Shown here: positions 37,031 to 50,100 of the stretch, piece after piece
Position numbering within the stretch: the stretch's first letter is position 1
Layout: each line of letters opens with the position of its first letter
NCBI GenBank assembly: GCA_029582265.1
Contig: CM055828.1
Coordinates: forward strand, 6,493,402-6,557,401
DNA length: 64,000 bases
Source: Zoroaster sp. YZ-2022
Lineage: Eukaryota; Echinodermata; Asteroidea; Forcipulatida; Zoroasteridae
Direction of reading: 5' to 3'
Program-made: the position numbers and the translations under genes
The notes under the pieces: generated by a model
The model's input: the letters and a program-made list of their open reading frames with translations, nothing else
Told to the model about the DNA's origin: nothing
Database searches by the model: none

Positions 37031-37344
37031 TTAACCCTAACCCTGCCAGACAGACGCAGCACAGTGCATCAGGTGGAAAAGTCTGGTGCACTTTGATGCA
37101 TTCAGCTGTCAACACCAGTGCATAAGCAGCCAAGTCTGTTTCTATTGAGAGCTGGTCCCATTGAACAATGCCAGAGTTGTATCCTGCTGCATTTGGTGAC
37201 CACAGACTCTGAGGCAGTTCGGCCTTGAGATTTGTGACCTGATGGATTTTGCTGCACTGGGCAGTCAAGTCACTTTGACAAACGATGCAATCTGATGCGT
37301 CTGGCAGGGTTTCTAGCCAAAATACCCTGGAGGGTTAGGGTTAA
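37031..37344. mobile_element. TTAA-flanked MITE, copy d
   Basis: TTAACCCTAACCCTGCCAGA on the left, GGAGGGTTAGGGTTAA on the right. The interior has GATGCATT/CTGCTGCATT words. Confidence 0.82.
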
Positions 37345-38041
37345 TATATCAGCACCAGCCCAATCGCACATATTGATGTCCTGGTGCCCAAATTCACAAT
37401 GATAAAGCAACACTAAGACGGAACACCGACTACACAATGTTTTCTAGTAAGGTTGAAAAACGTTTTCCAACACTGAAATTTGGATCAAACACCATGAAGC
37501 ACAACATATGGTAATGGCGGCAAGTGTACGTGTACCTGGAAGCTCATTCTCACTTTACCACCCCACCCTATACCTTGCATACAGCTGAAGCGTTCTACTC
37601 AACAGACAAAAACAATTCTACAAAACAAACACATAATCTTGGTAAACTATCCATTCTGCAGTTAGGTTTTGACGAGTTAAACAGAAATAATTTTTTTTTT
37701 TTCATAAAAATCATTACACACAGATAGCTAATCGGAAAAAAACAAAAACATAACAGACTATTGTAAACAAAAACAAATGTATTGGTTGTTGATCAATTTG
37801 CTTGACTTACTTTTTTTATACAAACTATTTTGTTATGAAGTGAATTATCAAACCTGTTAACTGTGGCTGCCTTTGGGTTAACTTCTTACAGAAGGGAAAA
37901 CTGATTAGCATAAAAGTACGCTTAGCAGGTGCTTATTTTTTTTTTGTATAAGAAATGAACAGACACTGGCTGGTTTTCGGTTTGACACCAACTCAACATA
38001 AACATGCCAAAAATGCTCACTAAAACTGACCACTGGTCTAA

Positions 38042-38250
38042 GGGTGGATCCAGGGGGGGGGGCAAGACCACGCCCTCCCCCAATTTTTCCAAAGCCGCTC
38101 CCCAAATGTCTTTGTCATTTGGGATGGGAAATTGTAAAGCTTACTCGAATACGCTCATATTGCATCAGAGAAAGCCCCAGATCAAAAACAAGTGTGGCCT
38201 TTAAAACAGGCCCCGAACACCCTACCGTGAATGGTTCTAGATCCTCCCTT
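38042..38250. mobile_element. GGATCCAG-terminus element
   Basis: GGGTGGATCCAGGGG on the left and GGTTCTAGATCCTCCC on the right are imperfectly inverted. Related ends occur at 56185-56466. Confidence 0.45.
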
Positions 38251-39110
38251 GACTGGTCAAAACTGGCACCTGCTTCATGCGGGTAGCTTCAAACAATCCA
38301 GATTAATGTTATACAAAGTGACCTTGGACCAATACCTTTTAGGTGTCCATTATACACAAGTCCAACTTCATATCTGGATATATTTTTCCGGCAATAAAAT
38401 ATACAATTATAGAGTTAAATCCCACTAGAAATGTATCAACTTACCTGGTATAATTGAAAGGCTTCGGGTGTGGTCTTCTACTCAAGACCACGCCCAATAT
38501 CATGAACCCGACAGCACACAAAGATAAGATACCAAAGTTATAAAATATTTCTAAATAATTAGTAAATACTGTGTAATTGTTTAATGAATTACCTCCTGGT
38601 GCAGATAAGAAAGAGGCAAATGGAAAGAATTTCTGGGTTAAAATATTGTCAAGGAACCCATTCATCAATGTCTTATGTACTCGTAACAGGAGCAATATAT
38701 GGTTTGTATTGCTAGTCCCTTTTAAGCAAGCCACTTTTTTTGTAGGATGTCAATGGAAGTATATAAAACTATTCAAAATTTAATTTTTTTGCCTTTTTTG
38801 AAACATTCTTTTTCAGATAATGAATCACCCATTGTCATACTATGGGAAAAAATTAATCATGCACCATCTTGCATACTAATTCTGAGCACTCTGCTCCTTG
38901 TAATCCTTGGGTTGTGAATCATTCATGCCAATTTTGCTAAACGCCATCCCCTTCAAGGATGCCTAGGCCTTATATATCATAATAGAAAGTGTGTTCACTG
39001 TTAATTAATATGCACAAAAAAAAATTATGGAGATAGCATGAATTATATACACAAAGAGACGTGCAAGGGAAGTGTCATAAATACCGGCGTCGGGGAAAAG
39101 ACACCGTTTC

Positions 39111-39241
39111 TTATGTGCAACAACCCCCACTGCTCTGCTTGGGCGCATCTTCATCATCGACGATGGTGACTGTCTTCCGTGCGGACCTTATTGCTTGAGG
39201 TCCTCTCCCTAAGTCTTCCGTTGTTGTTGATTCTAACATTC
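39111..39241 (-). CDS. rab21: rab21 terminal exon
   Basis: 131 nt entering in phase 1, acceptor tatttcag. It is a hypervariable tail with [19 protein letters not shown] and then TAA. The paired cysteines are the Rab prenylation site. Confidence 0.94.
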
Positions 39242-42200
39242 CTGAAATATTCAAGATGCAGCATAGAATTGGGTAAATTAAAAATAACCACGTGGCGGAA
39301 TATTATACAGAATCTCATTCAGTGCAAAAGCCGATAATGGTATAATTATTCCCCTGGAGCCGATCGGGGAAATTCATGCTCGACAAATTGTACTACACAA
39401 ATGTACAGCGCTGCCAAGTGCTTCTGATGTCTAGCATGCTGGTCCACAAGATCCCTTGAATCGTAAGCTGACTTAAGCAACAAAATACTTACTTTTACTA
39501 AGGTCCAGGAACATTTCCTCAATTCCCTTGTTGAGCTTCGCTGATGTTAGATAATGCTTTGCACCGACTTGTGCAGCGTACCTTGACAAAGTAAGAACAG
39601 GTATAATACTGTGAAAAAAACTGAGGAGTGAAATATATATTATGGCATTAACCCTCCTACAATCAGTGTAATTTTGAAACAACCCATTCAGGCCACTCCA
39701 AGCCATTAGCTGTTGCCAGTGGCCTCCTACGGTTACCCTTCTGTGCACTGTCACACCACTGAGATTGCAGGGTAAGGTGGTCTCCCATTGATACATTGCA
39801 GGCCATACTAATATGTTCAAACAACCAGCTACAAACCAGCTGACCATGTATTTTGACACACCTATACAAAACTACTAAAAGACTGTGGTTTGTAATGGCC
39901 TTCAGTGTGTGTTGAGTATGTAATCAGAGATGGTCTTATTTACAGTGGCCTTGGGTGGCACTGGGTTGATTTTGTAAGATTACTTGGAAGGACAGCAGTG
40001 GCATGTATGCTTTAAAGGTTGGTGAAGAACATATTGGAAATTTAGTGGATCGGTGTGGCCTCCAACATTCAGTAAAAACCTACAATACCTATTACGTATG
40101 TAAGTGGGAAACAAAAGGAAATGATCTATAACATTGAATACATGATATATGAAATACATCAATGTAAATCTTTTTAATCAGCTGCAAAGATTAACTTGTG
40201 TAGCTGGTCAGAATACTTTGCAGATTATTTGGTTAACGAAAAGAAGAGAAATACAAGCCACATGAACACAGTTTCAAGGATGTTACATTGCATTTTCTTA
40301 AAGGCAGTGTACACCAGACCTCGACCTTACGGATTGAGAGAGCACGGCCACTTTGGCCCTGGGCTGCCTCAAAATTTCAAGGCTATAAACTAAAGGGGCT
40401 TTCGGCCAACTTAGAGCGGCACCACAGTAATAGCTGCGGTGGCCGTGGTTAAGATCAAGGGCTGGGGGTACACTGTTGATAAAATGTCTGTGAATGCATC
40501 CATACTTTATAAGAATCAAGAGATATGTACAGAAACCAACCAATGTCTGTAAATGCATCCATACTTCATTAGAATCAAGAGATATGTACAGAAACCAACC
40601 AATGTCTGTAAATGCATCCATACTTAATAAGAATCAAGAGATATGTACAGAAACCAACCAATGTCTGTAAATGCATCCATACTTTATAAGAATCAAGAGA
40701 TATGTACAGAAACCAACCAATGTCTGTAAATGCATCCATACTTTATAAGAATCAAGAGATATGTACACAAACCAACCAATGTCTGTAAATGCATCCATAC
40801 TTTATAAGAATCAAGAGATATGTACAGAAACCAACCAATGTCTGTAAATGCATCCATACTTTATAAGAATCAAGAGATATGTACAGAAACCAACCAATGT
40901 CTGTAAATGCATCCATACTTTATAAGAATCAAGAGATGTACAGAAACCACCCAATGTCTGTAAATGCATCCATACTTTATAAGAATCAAGAGATATGTAC
41001 AAAAACCAACCAATGTCTGTAAATGCATCCATACTTTATAAGAATCAAGAGAGATGTACAGAAACCACCCAATGTCTGTAAATGCATCCATACTTTATAA
41101 GAATCAAGAGATATGTACAGAAACCAACCAACGTCTGTAAATGCATCCATACTTTATAAGAATCAAGAGATATGTACAGAAACCAACCAATGTCTGTAAA
41201 TGCATCCATACTTTATAAGAATCAAGAGATATGTACAGAAACCACCCAATGTCTGTAAATGCATCCATACTTTATAAGAATCAAGAGATATGTACACAAA
41301 CCAACCAATGTCTGTAAATGCATCCATACTTTATAAGAATCAAGAGAGATGTACAGAAACCAACCAATGTCTGTAAATGCATCCATACTTTATAAGAATC
41401 AAGAGATATGTACACAAACCAACCTGTGAAAGTTTCAGCTTATTTCATTAACCCTAACCCCCTAGCTATTTTGGCTATGAACCTTCCTGAATCCGTCAAA
41501 ATCCAACACCATGCAGTAACCACCCAACTGTTAAACTTAGCTGGAATTGGGACACCTGGCCCCATGCAAAATATCTCTGTCAGGGCTATACTGTACCGAG
41601 TCCATCAAAATCCAACAAACCCAGCTGTTGGGAGTTTGAATGCTTTGGGGGTGGTTAGGGTTCATGATGTATATTGCCCATGTTTTTTTCTATTTTAACG
41701 GCAACTTGCTATTTTAACAGACATTTTATTTTTCATCGGAACATTGCTAAGCAATATAAAACAGACTACCAGCCAAAATGCATACATTTTGTATGACAGT
41801 TTGGCTGGTAACCAAAGAAATCCGCTAAGCATTTTTTTTCCTGCTGAGCAGCTCAATGAAATTGGCCCCAGGTGGCTGCATGAGTCTCCTGAATGTGGGT
41901 TATTGAATCCTAGCCAGGCTGGGTGCTGTACTTATGTCCTTCATGAGCAAGAAACCTTTTTACCATACATTGCTACCATTCACCCAGGAGTATAAATGTG
42001 GCACCAGAGATTCATGGTTTAATCCCGACTAGCTGTATACTCTGAGAGCTGAGATGATTCCAGAAATGATTTGATATTCCAAGGATAACAATAATGTATC
42101 ATCACATTTTGATGGTTTTCGCAAAAGGCACTTAACCCTTCTGTGACTGCAAGGGTCAAAATCAGTCAAAGTGTTGATATACTTGCCAAGGTATGTCTAG

Positions 42201-45200
42201 CGCACTTAAAAGTCAAAACTGTAAAACCTTAGGTGCAGTAAGTACATTTACAGGTCAAAATGAGTTGACCGTTTTTGACTGGTAAAAGCATGGTCTTGTA
42301 ATGTTGAGGGTGGTCAAAATGACCAGTCAAAACTGCCCCTGTGTTGCACATTTGGGTCAACAGTTAAAACAGGCAGTTGACTGATTTTGACCACTATAGC
42401 TACTTGCCACTAAAGTGCAGCTACAGTAGGAGGGTTAATAGATGCCAGTCATTAGTCTTATTTGGTTAAAAACGGGCAACTTACGATTCCGCTTCTGCAA
42501 TTGATACATTTCTCTGTTTTTCAAGGTCTATCTTGTTTCCTGTTGAAAAAGAAAAAAAAAATACCAATATCAAAATCACCATTTCAAAATTGCAAAAAAA
42601 AAAAAATAAACTTTCAAAAATATCAATGATCCATCTACGTAGATATATAAAATATAGAATAAGTTTCTTCAATTAAATTATAAGGATTTTAATTAACATT
42701 GTCAAAGAGAACAAAATGTACACTGAAGTAAGTGAAGGGATCATACGTTTTTCATCAGATAGTAAAAATTTAACGTAATATATAATGGACAACCTAAGTT
42801 CCTTTCCATGCAAGGGTACATTTTTCAGAAGAATCCACAACATCAAAGTATATTATTATTTCAGAAAGTGGCTGATGGTTTGCAAATTTATAAAATGCAA
42901 AAAATTTATAAAGATTTTTTTCAAAAAAGGCGAAAATACTGCAATATTTGAATTTGGCATTACTAGTGCATGGAGTTAATGGTTAACCCTAACTCCCTCG
43001 GTATTCTAGCTAGGAACCTTCCTGAATCCTCCAAAATCCATCAGTGCACTTTTGGAAACATCCCCTTATCTTCGAAATGCACCGTGCATTTTCGTTGATC
43101 TTTCATATTCAGCACTTATGGCCTGTACTTTGTGCCAGGTAGTAATTTTGCCCCATTTGAAGAGGTGAAAGTACCAGTTTCCAATAGTGCTGAATTTTCC
43201 CTCAAAAAGTGTCCCTTGGAGGATTTTGCAGGATTTGGGGTGGTTAGGGTTAAAGAGCTAACCATTTAACCCAAACTTTCAGAGTCAGTTAATCGGTTAA
43301 CCGAAAGTCAGCAAAAATGAAAATGGCCAGGAAATTCTTCCAGAATTGTTTGTTGTATTTTTTAAATATTGGTTTTGGTTAGCCGGTTTAGCAAATTTCT
43401 AAACGGTTAGTGCAGTTTCGTTCGGTTTACCAGTTAACTGTCCCAGCACTAGGCATTACTAACTATATTTCATTCAATTATATTTGAATGCCTTCTCAGA
43501 TTGACAGAAGATGTTGACGTACCTGCTATACAAAGACAAATTTCATTTCCCAGCATTTTCCGGAGTTCTTTCACCCAGTTTTTGACCTGTTGGTAAAAAA
43601 ACAAACAGGGGTGAGATTTGACATCAGTAAAAAAAAATCCTGAAAAATAGGTAGCGTGCCTGGGTCTCCATTTGGTCTAGAAGACAAAGCCCCCTGAACC
43701 TCCTGTGGGTAGCGGGCCTGGGTCTCTCTTTGGTCTAGAGGACAAAGCCCCCTGAACCTCCTATGGGTAGCGGTCCTGGGTCTCCATTTGGTCTAGAGGA
43801 CAAAGCCCCCTGAACCTCCTGTGGGTAGCGTGCCTGGGTCTCCCTTTGGTCTAGAGGACAAAGGAGGATTTGGAGGATTTACAGACTCTCCATATCCCCA
43901 CAAACAAGAAACTAGAGGTTTGGACACAAGCGACTTCTTTCCTTCCTGGGTGGCTACTTCTCTTTCTTTCAAGAATTTTTTGAGGCAAAGGGTGAAATCA
44001 CAGGCCTGAACAAAGAATCCATCTGAGATTTTCTCTTAATTGTTGTCTTGCTACAAGATTCATTGTGCAATCCATAATTCATCCTGGTCTTTCAACAAAA
44101 AAAATCTATTCTCTCTATGGATGCATAATTAAAGGGAAGTAAATCACTTTCAAATGTAAACATTCACAACATACTCGAGTATTGGCACCTGCAACAATTT
44201 ATCACACTGTGCCATTAACACTAACCACCTGGCAAGACCACATGGCAACCACACCAATCTGTTCTCTTCTCACTTTAACAAGATCCAACAGATTTCAACA
44301 TTGTGTTCAGCAAAATATTTCATTTGCTCAGTTAAAATTTACCCATGCCCTTGCCATATTTTATTTTCTATTTTGATTTTAATTTTTTGGGGGATGGAAA
44401 GAATGAGAAATTGCCGGTGCTCTACCAACTGAGCCATCTAGCCCTATGTTGTCAGTCTCTCTATTCTGTCCATATTTTTGTACAGGGAGCGTCAGTCAGA
44501 AGTCATTGAACCACAGTATGCCATATAGCCAGGAATCATATCTCATGTTATGAAACAACCTGGGAAGTGGCAGCCTGGGGATTCATAGAAGAGGATGTGA
44601 CTTTTTACATCATGTAATCATATAAGCCACAGATTTCAGAGAAAAATACTAAGTATTGTTACCAGAGCTCGACCTTAGCGGTCGCCCGGTCGCCAAATGC
44701 GAGCCAAAACATCGGCGGGCGACCCCAAAACTTCCCTGAGTAGTCCGGCGGGCGAGCCAAAAATTTTGTTGTGACATAAACTGTAGTTAAAAATGCGTTC
44801 CTAATAATTAGGAACGTACATTTTTAAACAATTAGTGTTATATTCTTGCCGTCGGAGAAGTTTTTTTTTAACCCGTCTTTCGAAGCCCTCTTGACATGCT
44901 TGACGGCCGGTGTAAATCAAACAAATTGTCCTGACCGCAAGTTTGGTTGCCCAAGACGCGGCGCCCAGTGGCATTGTCTAGTCTTGTCTCATAGCAGTTA
45001 AACAGTTAAGCAGTTGTATTAATTTGTTGTGTAATAATTTGTTGTACTATAAGGCTTAACATTCGTAGTTGTTTCAAGTTGTTTGACCGAGAAAGACGTA
45101 AGTGAATTCGGAAAAATGTGGCGATTTCTCCCCAATGTTTCAACCCCGACGCTAATAAGACATCGACTAAATCGACCAACAAACGAGATCGAGACCCAGG

Positions 45201-47133
45201 GTACGATAAAAATAAAAGACGGAGATCGTACAGAAAAGAATGGGAATTGCAGTATAAATGGCTCGCTTCGACGAGGAAGAAGGGGTGATGTTCTGCAAGA
45301 CATGCCGGGACAGTAATGTCACTGGCGAACGCAGCGGCAGAGGACAAAATTCTCTGTATAAGGGCAGCAATACCAACCGCTGGCCAAGAACCACATGCTG
45401 TGAATTTGGGGCAATGCATATTCATTTGAAGAGCCCTGATCCAATGATCACCGCTGCGTGCAGCGGCGGCTCTCACTGACGGCAGCCAACCGTGTATACA
45501 TATGTATGAGACACGCTGCGGCCAATCACCGCCTACGGCAGCCAACCAGTGGTTACATATGTATGAGATACGCCACGGCGGCCAATCACCGCTACGGCAG
45601 CGGCGGAGCCAACCAGTGTATACATATGTAAGAACACGTCATGCGGCCAATCACCGCCACGGCAGCCATTCAGCGTTTACATATGTATGAGAGACGCCGC
45701 GTCGATCACTAAAGCCAACCAGTGTGTATGAGTCACGCCACGGCGGATCACTGATCACTATTAAAAGCCGTCTAAGGTTTTGATGCCGTTGAATGTAAAT
45801 GTACAAAATAAGTGAAAAACTTAATAAGTTTCGCAGCCGCTAATCACCGCATTTTTATCACCAGCAGTCAGACACTGGGTCCCTTATTGTTTGTGGAAAC
45901 GGTATAAGCGACTGATGTATTTTAATTGATTGAAAAATTAGTGTTAAACATGTGGGCGAGTTAAAAATCTGGCGGACTACCCAAAAATCTGCCTGGTAGT
46001 CCGCCTGGCGAGTTAAAAAAAAAGTAAAGGGAAAGCACTGGTTACCTTTGCAAAGGAATCTTCATCGGTGATATCATAGACTAATATTGCCCCGTTGCTG
46101 TCTCTGTAATAGATGGGCCCTAAAGCATGGAATCGCTCCTGACCTGCTGTGTCCTGTAACCATGGCAATCAAAACAGACAAATCAATATAATCCTAAGTG
46201 GTGCTCATACATGTACACTATACTTAACCCTTCTATGACTGCAAGGGTCAAAATCAGTCAAAATGTTGATATACTTGCCAAGGTAAATCTAGTGCACTTA
46301 AAAGTCGAACACTGTCAAACCTTACGTGTAGTAAGTACATTTACAGGTCAAAATGAGTTGACCATTTTTGACTGGTAAAAGCATTGTCTGGTATTGTTCA
46401 GGTGGTCAAAATGATAGTAAAATCCAGTCAAAAATGCTCCTGTGTGCACATTTGGGTCAACCGTCAAAACAGGCAGTTGACTGGTTTTGACCACTATAGC
46501 AACTTGTCACTAAAGTTCAGCAATAGTAGGAGAGTTAAAGGAAAGTGATCATTCATAAATAACCAAATGGTGGAATTGTCACGTAAAGCTGATGATGGTA
46601 TCAATCTTCCTTAGAAATAATTATGTCTGAGGTGCTTTTAATTTAAAGAAATGTTAAATTTGTTCCAGTTTTTTTTTCCTGAATCTCTTTTGTTCGGGAC
46701 AAAATAACTGAAACCTCACAATGGGGATTAGGTTAACGATATTTTATATCTGAAACTCACAAATAATCATCATTGTAAAGTCCCTTTCTCAGTTCATTGT
46801 GATATTTACTTGTCTTTGTTTTGTTTATTTATGCTACGCCAAAAAATGTCTCTGGTTTCTGGTCTTTGCAGTTGCCTCAGACCCACGCGTTGGCATTTTT
46901 ATTTTATATTTTTTTTGCTGTGAAACGATGTCCAATTGCTGACAAAATCGCTGGATCGATTGGAATTCTGCCATACTGTGTTTTAAATGACTTTTTCACA
47001 TAGGGGCATGAACATTTGGCCGATTTTGCCTCTCTTAGCCACCATACTTTGTATATGGGAAATTTGGTGAGGTTCCAGTAACTGTGTCATGTATCATGTA
47101 TTTCACTGGTTGGCCCCCGAAAAAACAGATTAC

Positions 47134-47166
<33 letters not shown>

Positions 47167-50100
47167 CACTGGACCGATTTTGAAGCCAACCTATGACCAG
47201 AAACTAGAGATTTTTAAATTTTTTTTGCCTTATAATACTACGTAGTATTGTAAATTAGTAATATCTTAAAAACTACAAACAGGAGGTAGAAACAACCTGT
47301 TCTATTCACCCAATGATACTCACCCATATTGCCAAATTTACTCTTTTGCCACCTATGTTCAACCGCTTGTTAAGGAAAGATGCCTGTAATTTGATAGAGA
47401 AATACTTAGGAATGACAAATACACTTAACAAATAAGACCGAAAGTAGGGCTAAACAAAATTGCTTAGTGGCTTAAAAGTGTTGAGTTGAATTGTTAGAGG
47501 GGTAAGTGAACAATTCTCATAAGTTGTAGATTGACAGACTGATTGACATTTGTAGATTGATACAAATATTTATTTTGGTTTTGTACACGTTTGTACATTG
47601 TTTCTTTCTCACTGTACTACACATGACTATAGTAGAAACCCTTATTTGACAAGCTTGCTTCTTGAGGGCCTCCAGAAATTTATCATTATTTACGGAAAGA
47701 ATGTAGAATACAACTGCCACTTTTCTGTCCAAATATGACAAAATATCACAGATTTTCCTTTAAAAGATGATAGAGGTTTCAGGTTTATTTATTTACACAG
47801 TATAAAACCAAAGAAAGTTAATCACAGAAAATTACATGTAAATGAAATATATAAAGATATAGAGGACACACTTAAGGCGAGGAAAAAGTACTCAAGTGAG
47901 GATTGGAAATGATATTTTGGGCGATTTTGAGCAACAAAATGGCCAACATCTCACTGGACATGCATACATTCATTGCTAAAAATTTCAAAACATTTTGTTT
48001 CCAATGAATCCAATCCTCACTTGACTAAATTTTCCTCTCCTCTAGGGCCAATACATTGGACTCCCTCCGTATCCTTGGCCCTAGCCCCACATGTATAAAA
48101 AAAATTGATATACTAATTACTACAACCTAAAACTTAGTAATCAGGTAACCATACCCAAGCAGACACATTTGGCATAAAATCCATTATTCTTTCACTTTCG
48201 TAAAATTTTCAAAACATTTTTGAAATAAAAAAATTAAAATTTCACAAAAATTACCCCTTTCACAATAGCAAACTTCATGCCAAAAGAGTCTGCTTGGGCA
48301 ATCTTACCTGATCACAAAATTTTAGATTGTAGTAATTAGCATATAAAAGTTTAAAAATCGCTCCTTTTTTGTACATGTGGGGTAAGGGCCAGGGTAGAAT
48401 GTCGTATCTGACCGCCACTTTTTCTCATTCAATATAACCAATAATGTAATCTTACCTACACAGTAAGGTGGAGAACATGGATGATGATGGACATATACTT
48501 CAAATTATTCCAGGATATTTATTTCATGAAAAATCAGGCATTTTTGGTATATGATGACTTCCTCAGTCATGTCAGTTTGATCTTGTCAACTCCCCCATTA
48601 GGCCAAAAAAAAAAAGATGTTGAGTTGCCCTCCACCGACCGACCCAAAAGTGCTGAAATCGTTGTTTTTTTTTCCCCCCGTCATTCATAGGCCTATTTAT
48701 TATTAATGAAACTTACTAATTTTCTTTGTATAAAACATAATACGTTTGATTTGTGAAATTTTCCACTTTTTTTACCGGTAAATTTACCGGTACCCAAGAC
48801 TCAATCTACATGTTTTCAAATCGAATGGCCCCGGCCCTCACATGGTGCACTGCCTTCGCACACTGTGTGCCAACGATTGCGACAATCGAATGGGCCCCCT
48901 CACATGTTTTCCACTGGCTTCACAAGCACTGTTTTGTATGTCAACGATTGCGACTCGATCTACACGTTTTCAAATCAAATGGCCCTCACACGTTGTGCAC
49001 TGGCTCCCCGCACTGTACGTGTGTCAACGATTGCGACTCGATCTACACATTTTCAAATCGAATGGCCACTCACATGTTGCATGTTGAGCATTGCACGCAA
49101 TATGGATGAATTTGCTGTGTCAATCACAACAAAAATGCTTGGGATACTTTTATTCTGAAGCAAAATTCCTTGCTGATAGGTATACAAATGAAAAACATGG
49201 TATGTGGTTTCAGTTCCAATGCATTTCAATCTTAAAATGACAGTCAAGGAGAAGAAAGAAGAAAAAAAAAAAGAAAAAAAAAAAAGAAAAAAAAAAAGAA
49301 AAAAAAAATCCCGACCGACCGACCCCTTTTTTTTTGGGCCTTAGTGACCAACACGGTGATTATACATTTGCAGTGGCAACTATAATAGGATCCTTTTATT
49401 TCCTGAAGGGAAGGATTTTTTTAGAAGGGAAATAAAGTCCGAAAACCATCATAAAAGTGGATTTTAAAGATAGTTTTCGCTTTCTGTACCGCCAAAAATC
49501 GATAGAATCATTTTTAACTGGTTAGTGGTTGCAAAAAAATTCCCTAAAAACCCTTAAAAAGTGGCGGTCGGATACGACATTCTTTCCTAGGGCCAAGGAT
49601 ACGGAGGGAGTCCAGTGTATTGGCCCTACAACGGGGCTAGTGTGTCCTCTATCATCTTTTAATGGAATATCTGTGATATTTGTCATAATTATTTGGACAG
49701 AAAAGTGGCGGTTGTATTCTACATTCTTTCCACTGTAATTACAATTAACAAATGAGCTTGAGTCGGTCATTTGTTTGATGCTCAACAATGGCTCATTCAT
49801 GATCAGCAAGAATAAATGGCAAGCATCATAGTAATATTATTACTATGATGCTTGCCATTTATTCTTGGCATTGCAAACTGATCAGATTGCATCATGTACA
49901 CGTACACAGCCAGCCCATGACATTGACAGTAGGCCTACAGTACATGAAAATGGTCCATCCACTCAAAAACAGTGTCTTATAAATTCTCATTTTGATTATA
50001 ATAATTATAACTGTTAGGTAAATTGGCTAGTGCTCAGTATCTTCTGATATATAAATCCCCAATATTGCCAGAATAGGCCACACTGAATTACCTGCAACGT

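Larger units (their letters stand above)
44663..46040. mobile_element. 1.38-kb hAT-like element with 5-bp duplication GTTAC at the rab21 exon 3 donor
   Basis: Ends CAGAGCTCGACCTTA and, inverted, CAGTGCTTTCCCTTTA are similar. GTTAC flanks both ends (44658-44662, 46041-46045). Subterminal GGCGGGCGAGCC/GGCGAGTT words recur. A broken TTF-type zinc-finger region lies inside. Confidence 0.8.
47694..49731. mobile_element. Outer element of a three-level nest, GGAAAGAATGT termini
   Basis: GGAAAGAATGTAGAATACAA at 47694 is the inverse of 49712-49731. Inverted homology continues inward through TCCCTCCGTATCCTTGGCCC to the CCCCACATGTA/TACATGTGGGG words at 48079 and 48370. The right arm is interrupted by 48392-49587. 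No transposase was recognised. Confidence 0.75.

Noticed and set aside
39648..39870. Another TTAA element starting TTAACCCTCCTAC
   Set aside because: The left end matches but I found no inverse right end nearby, so no boundary can be supported.
40483..41424. Regular repeats that resemble a CRISPR array
   Set aside because: The units are contiguous with no unique spacers, and the host DNA is animal nuclear with intron-containing genes. It is a minisatellite.
44402..44440. Minus-strand tRNA head (GCTCAGTTGGTAGAGC)
   Set aside because: Only the D-arm-like part is present; no B box or T arm follows.
45006..45545. 179-codon minus-strand frame as a host gene
   Set aside because: It lies antisense to the hAT zinc-finger remnant and inside the transposon. 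It has no independent homology.
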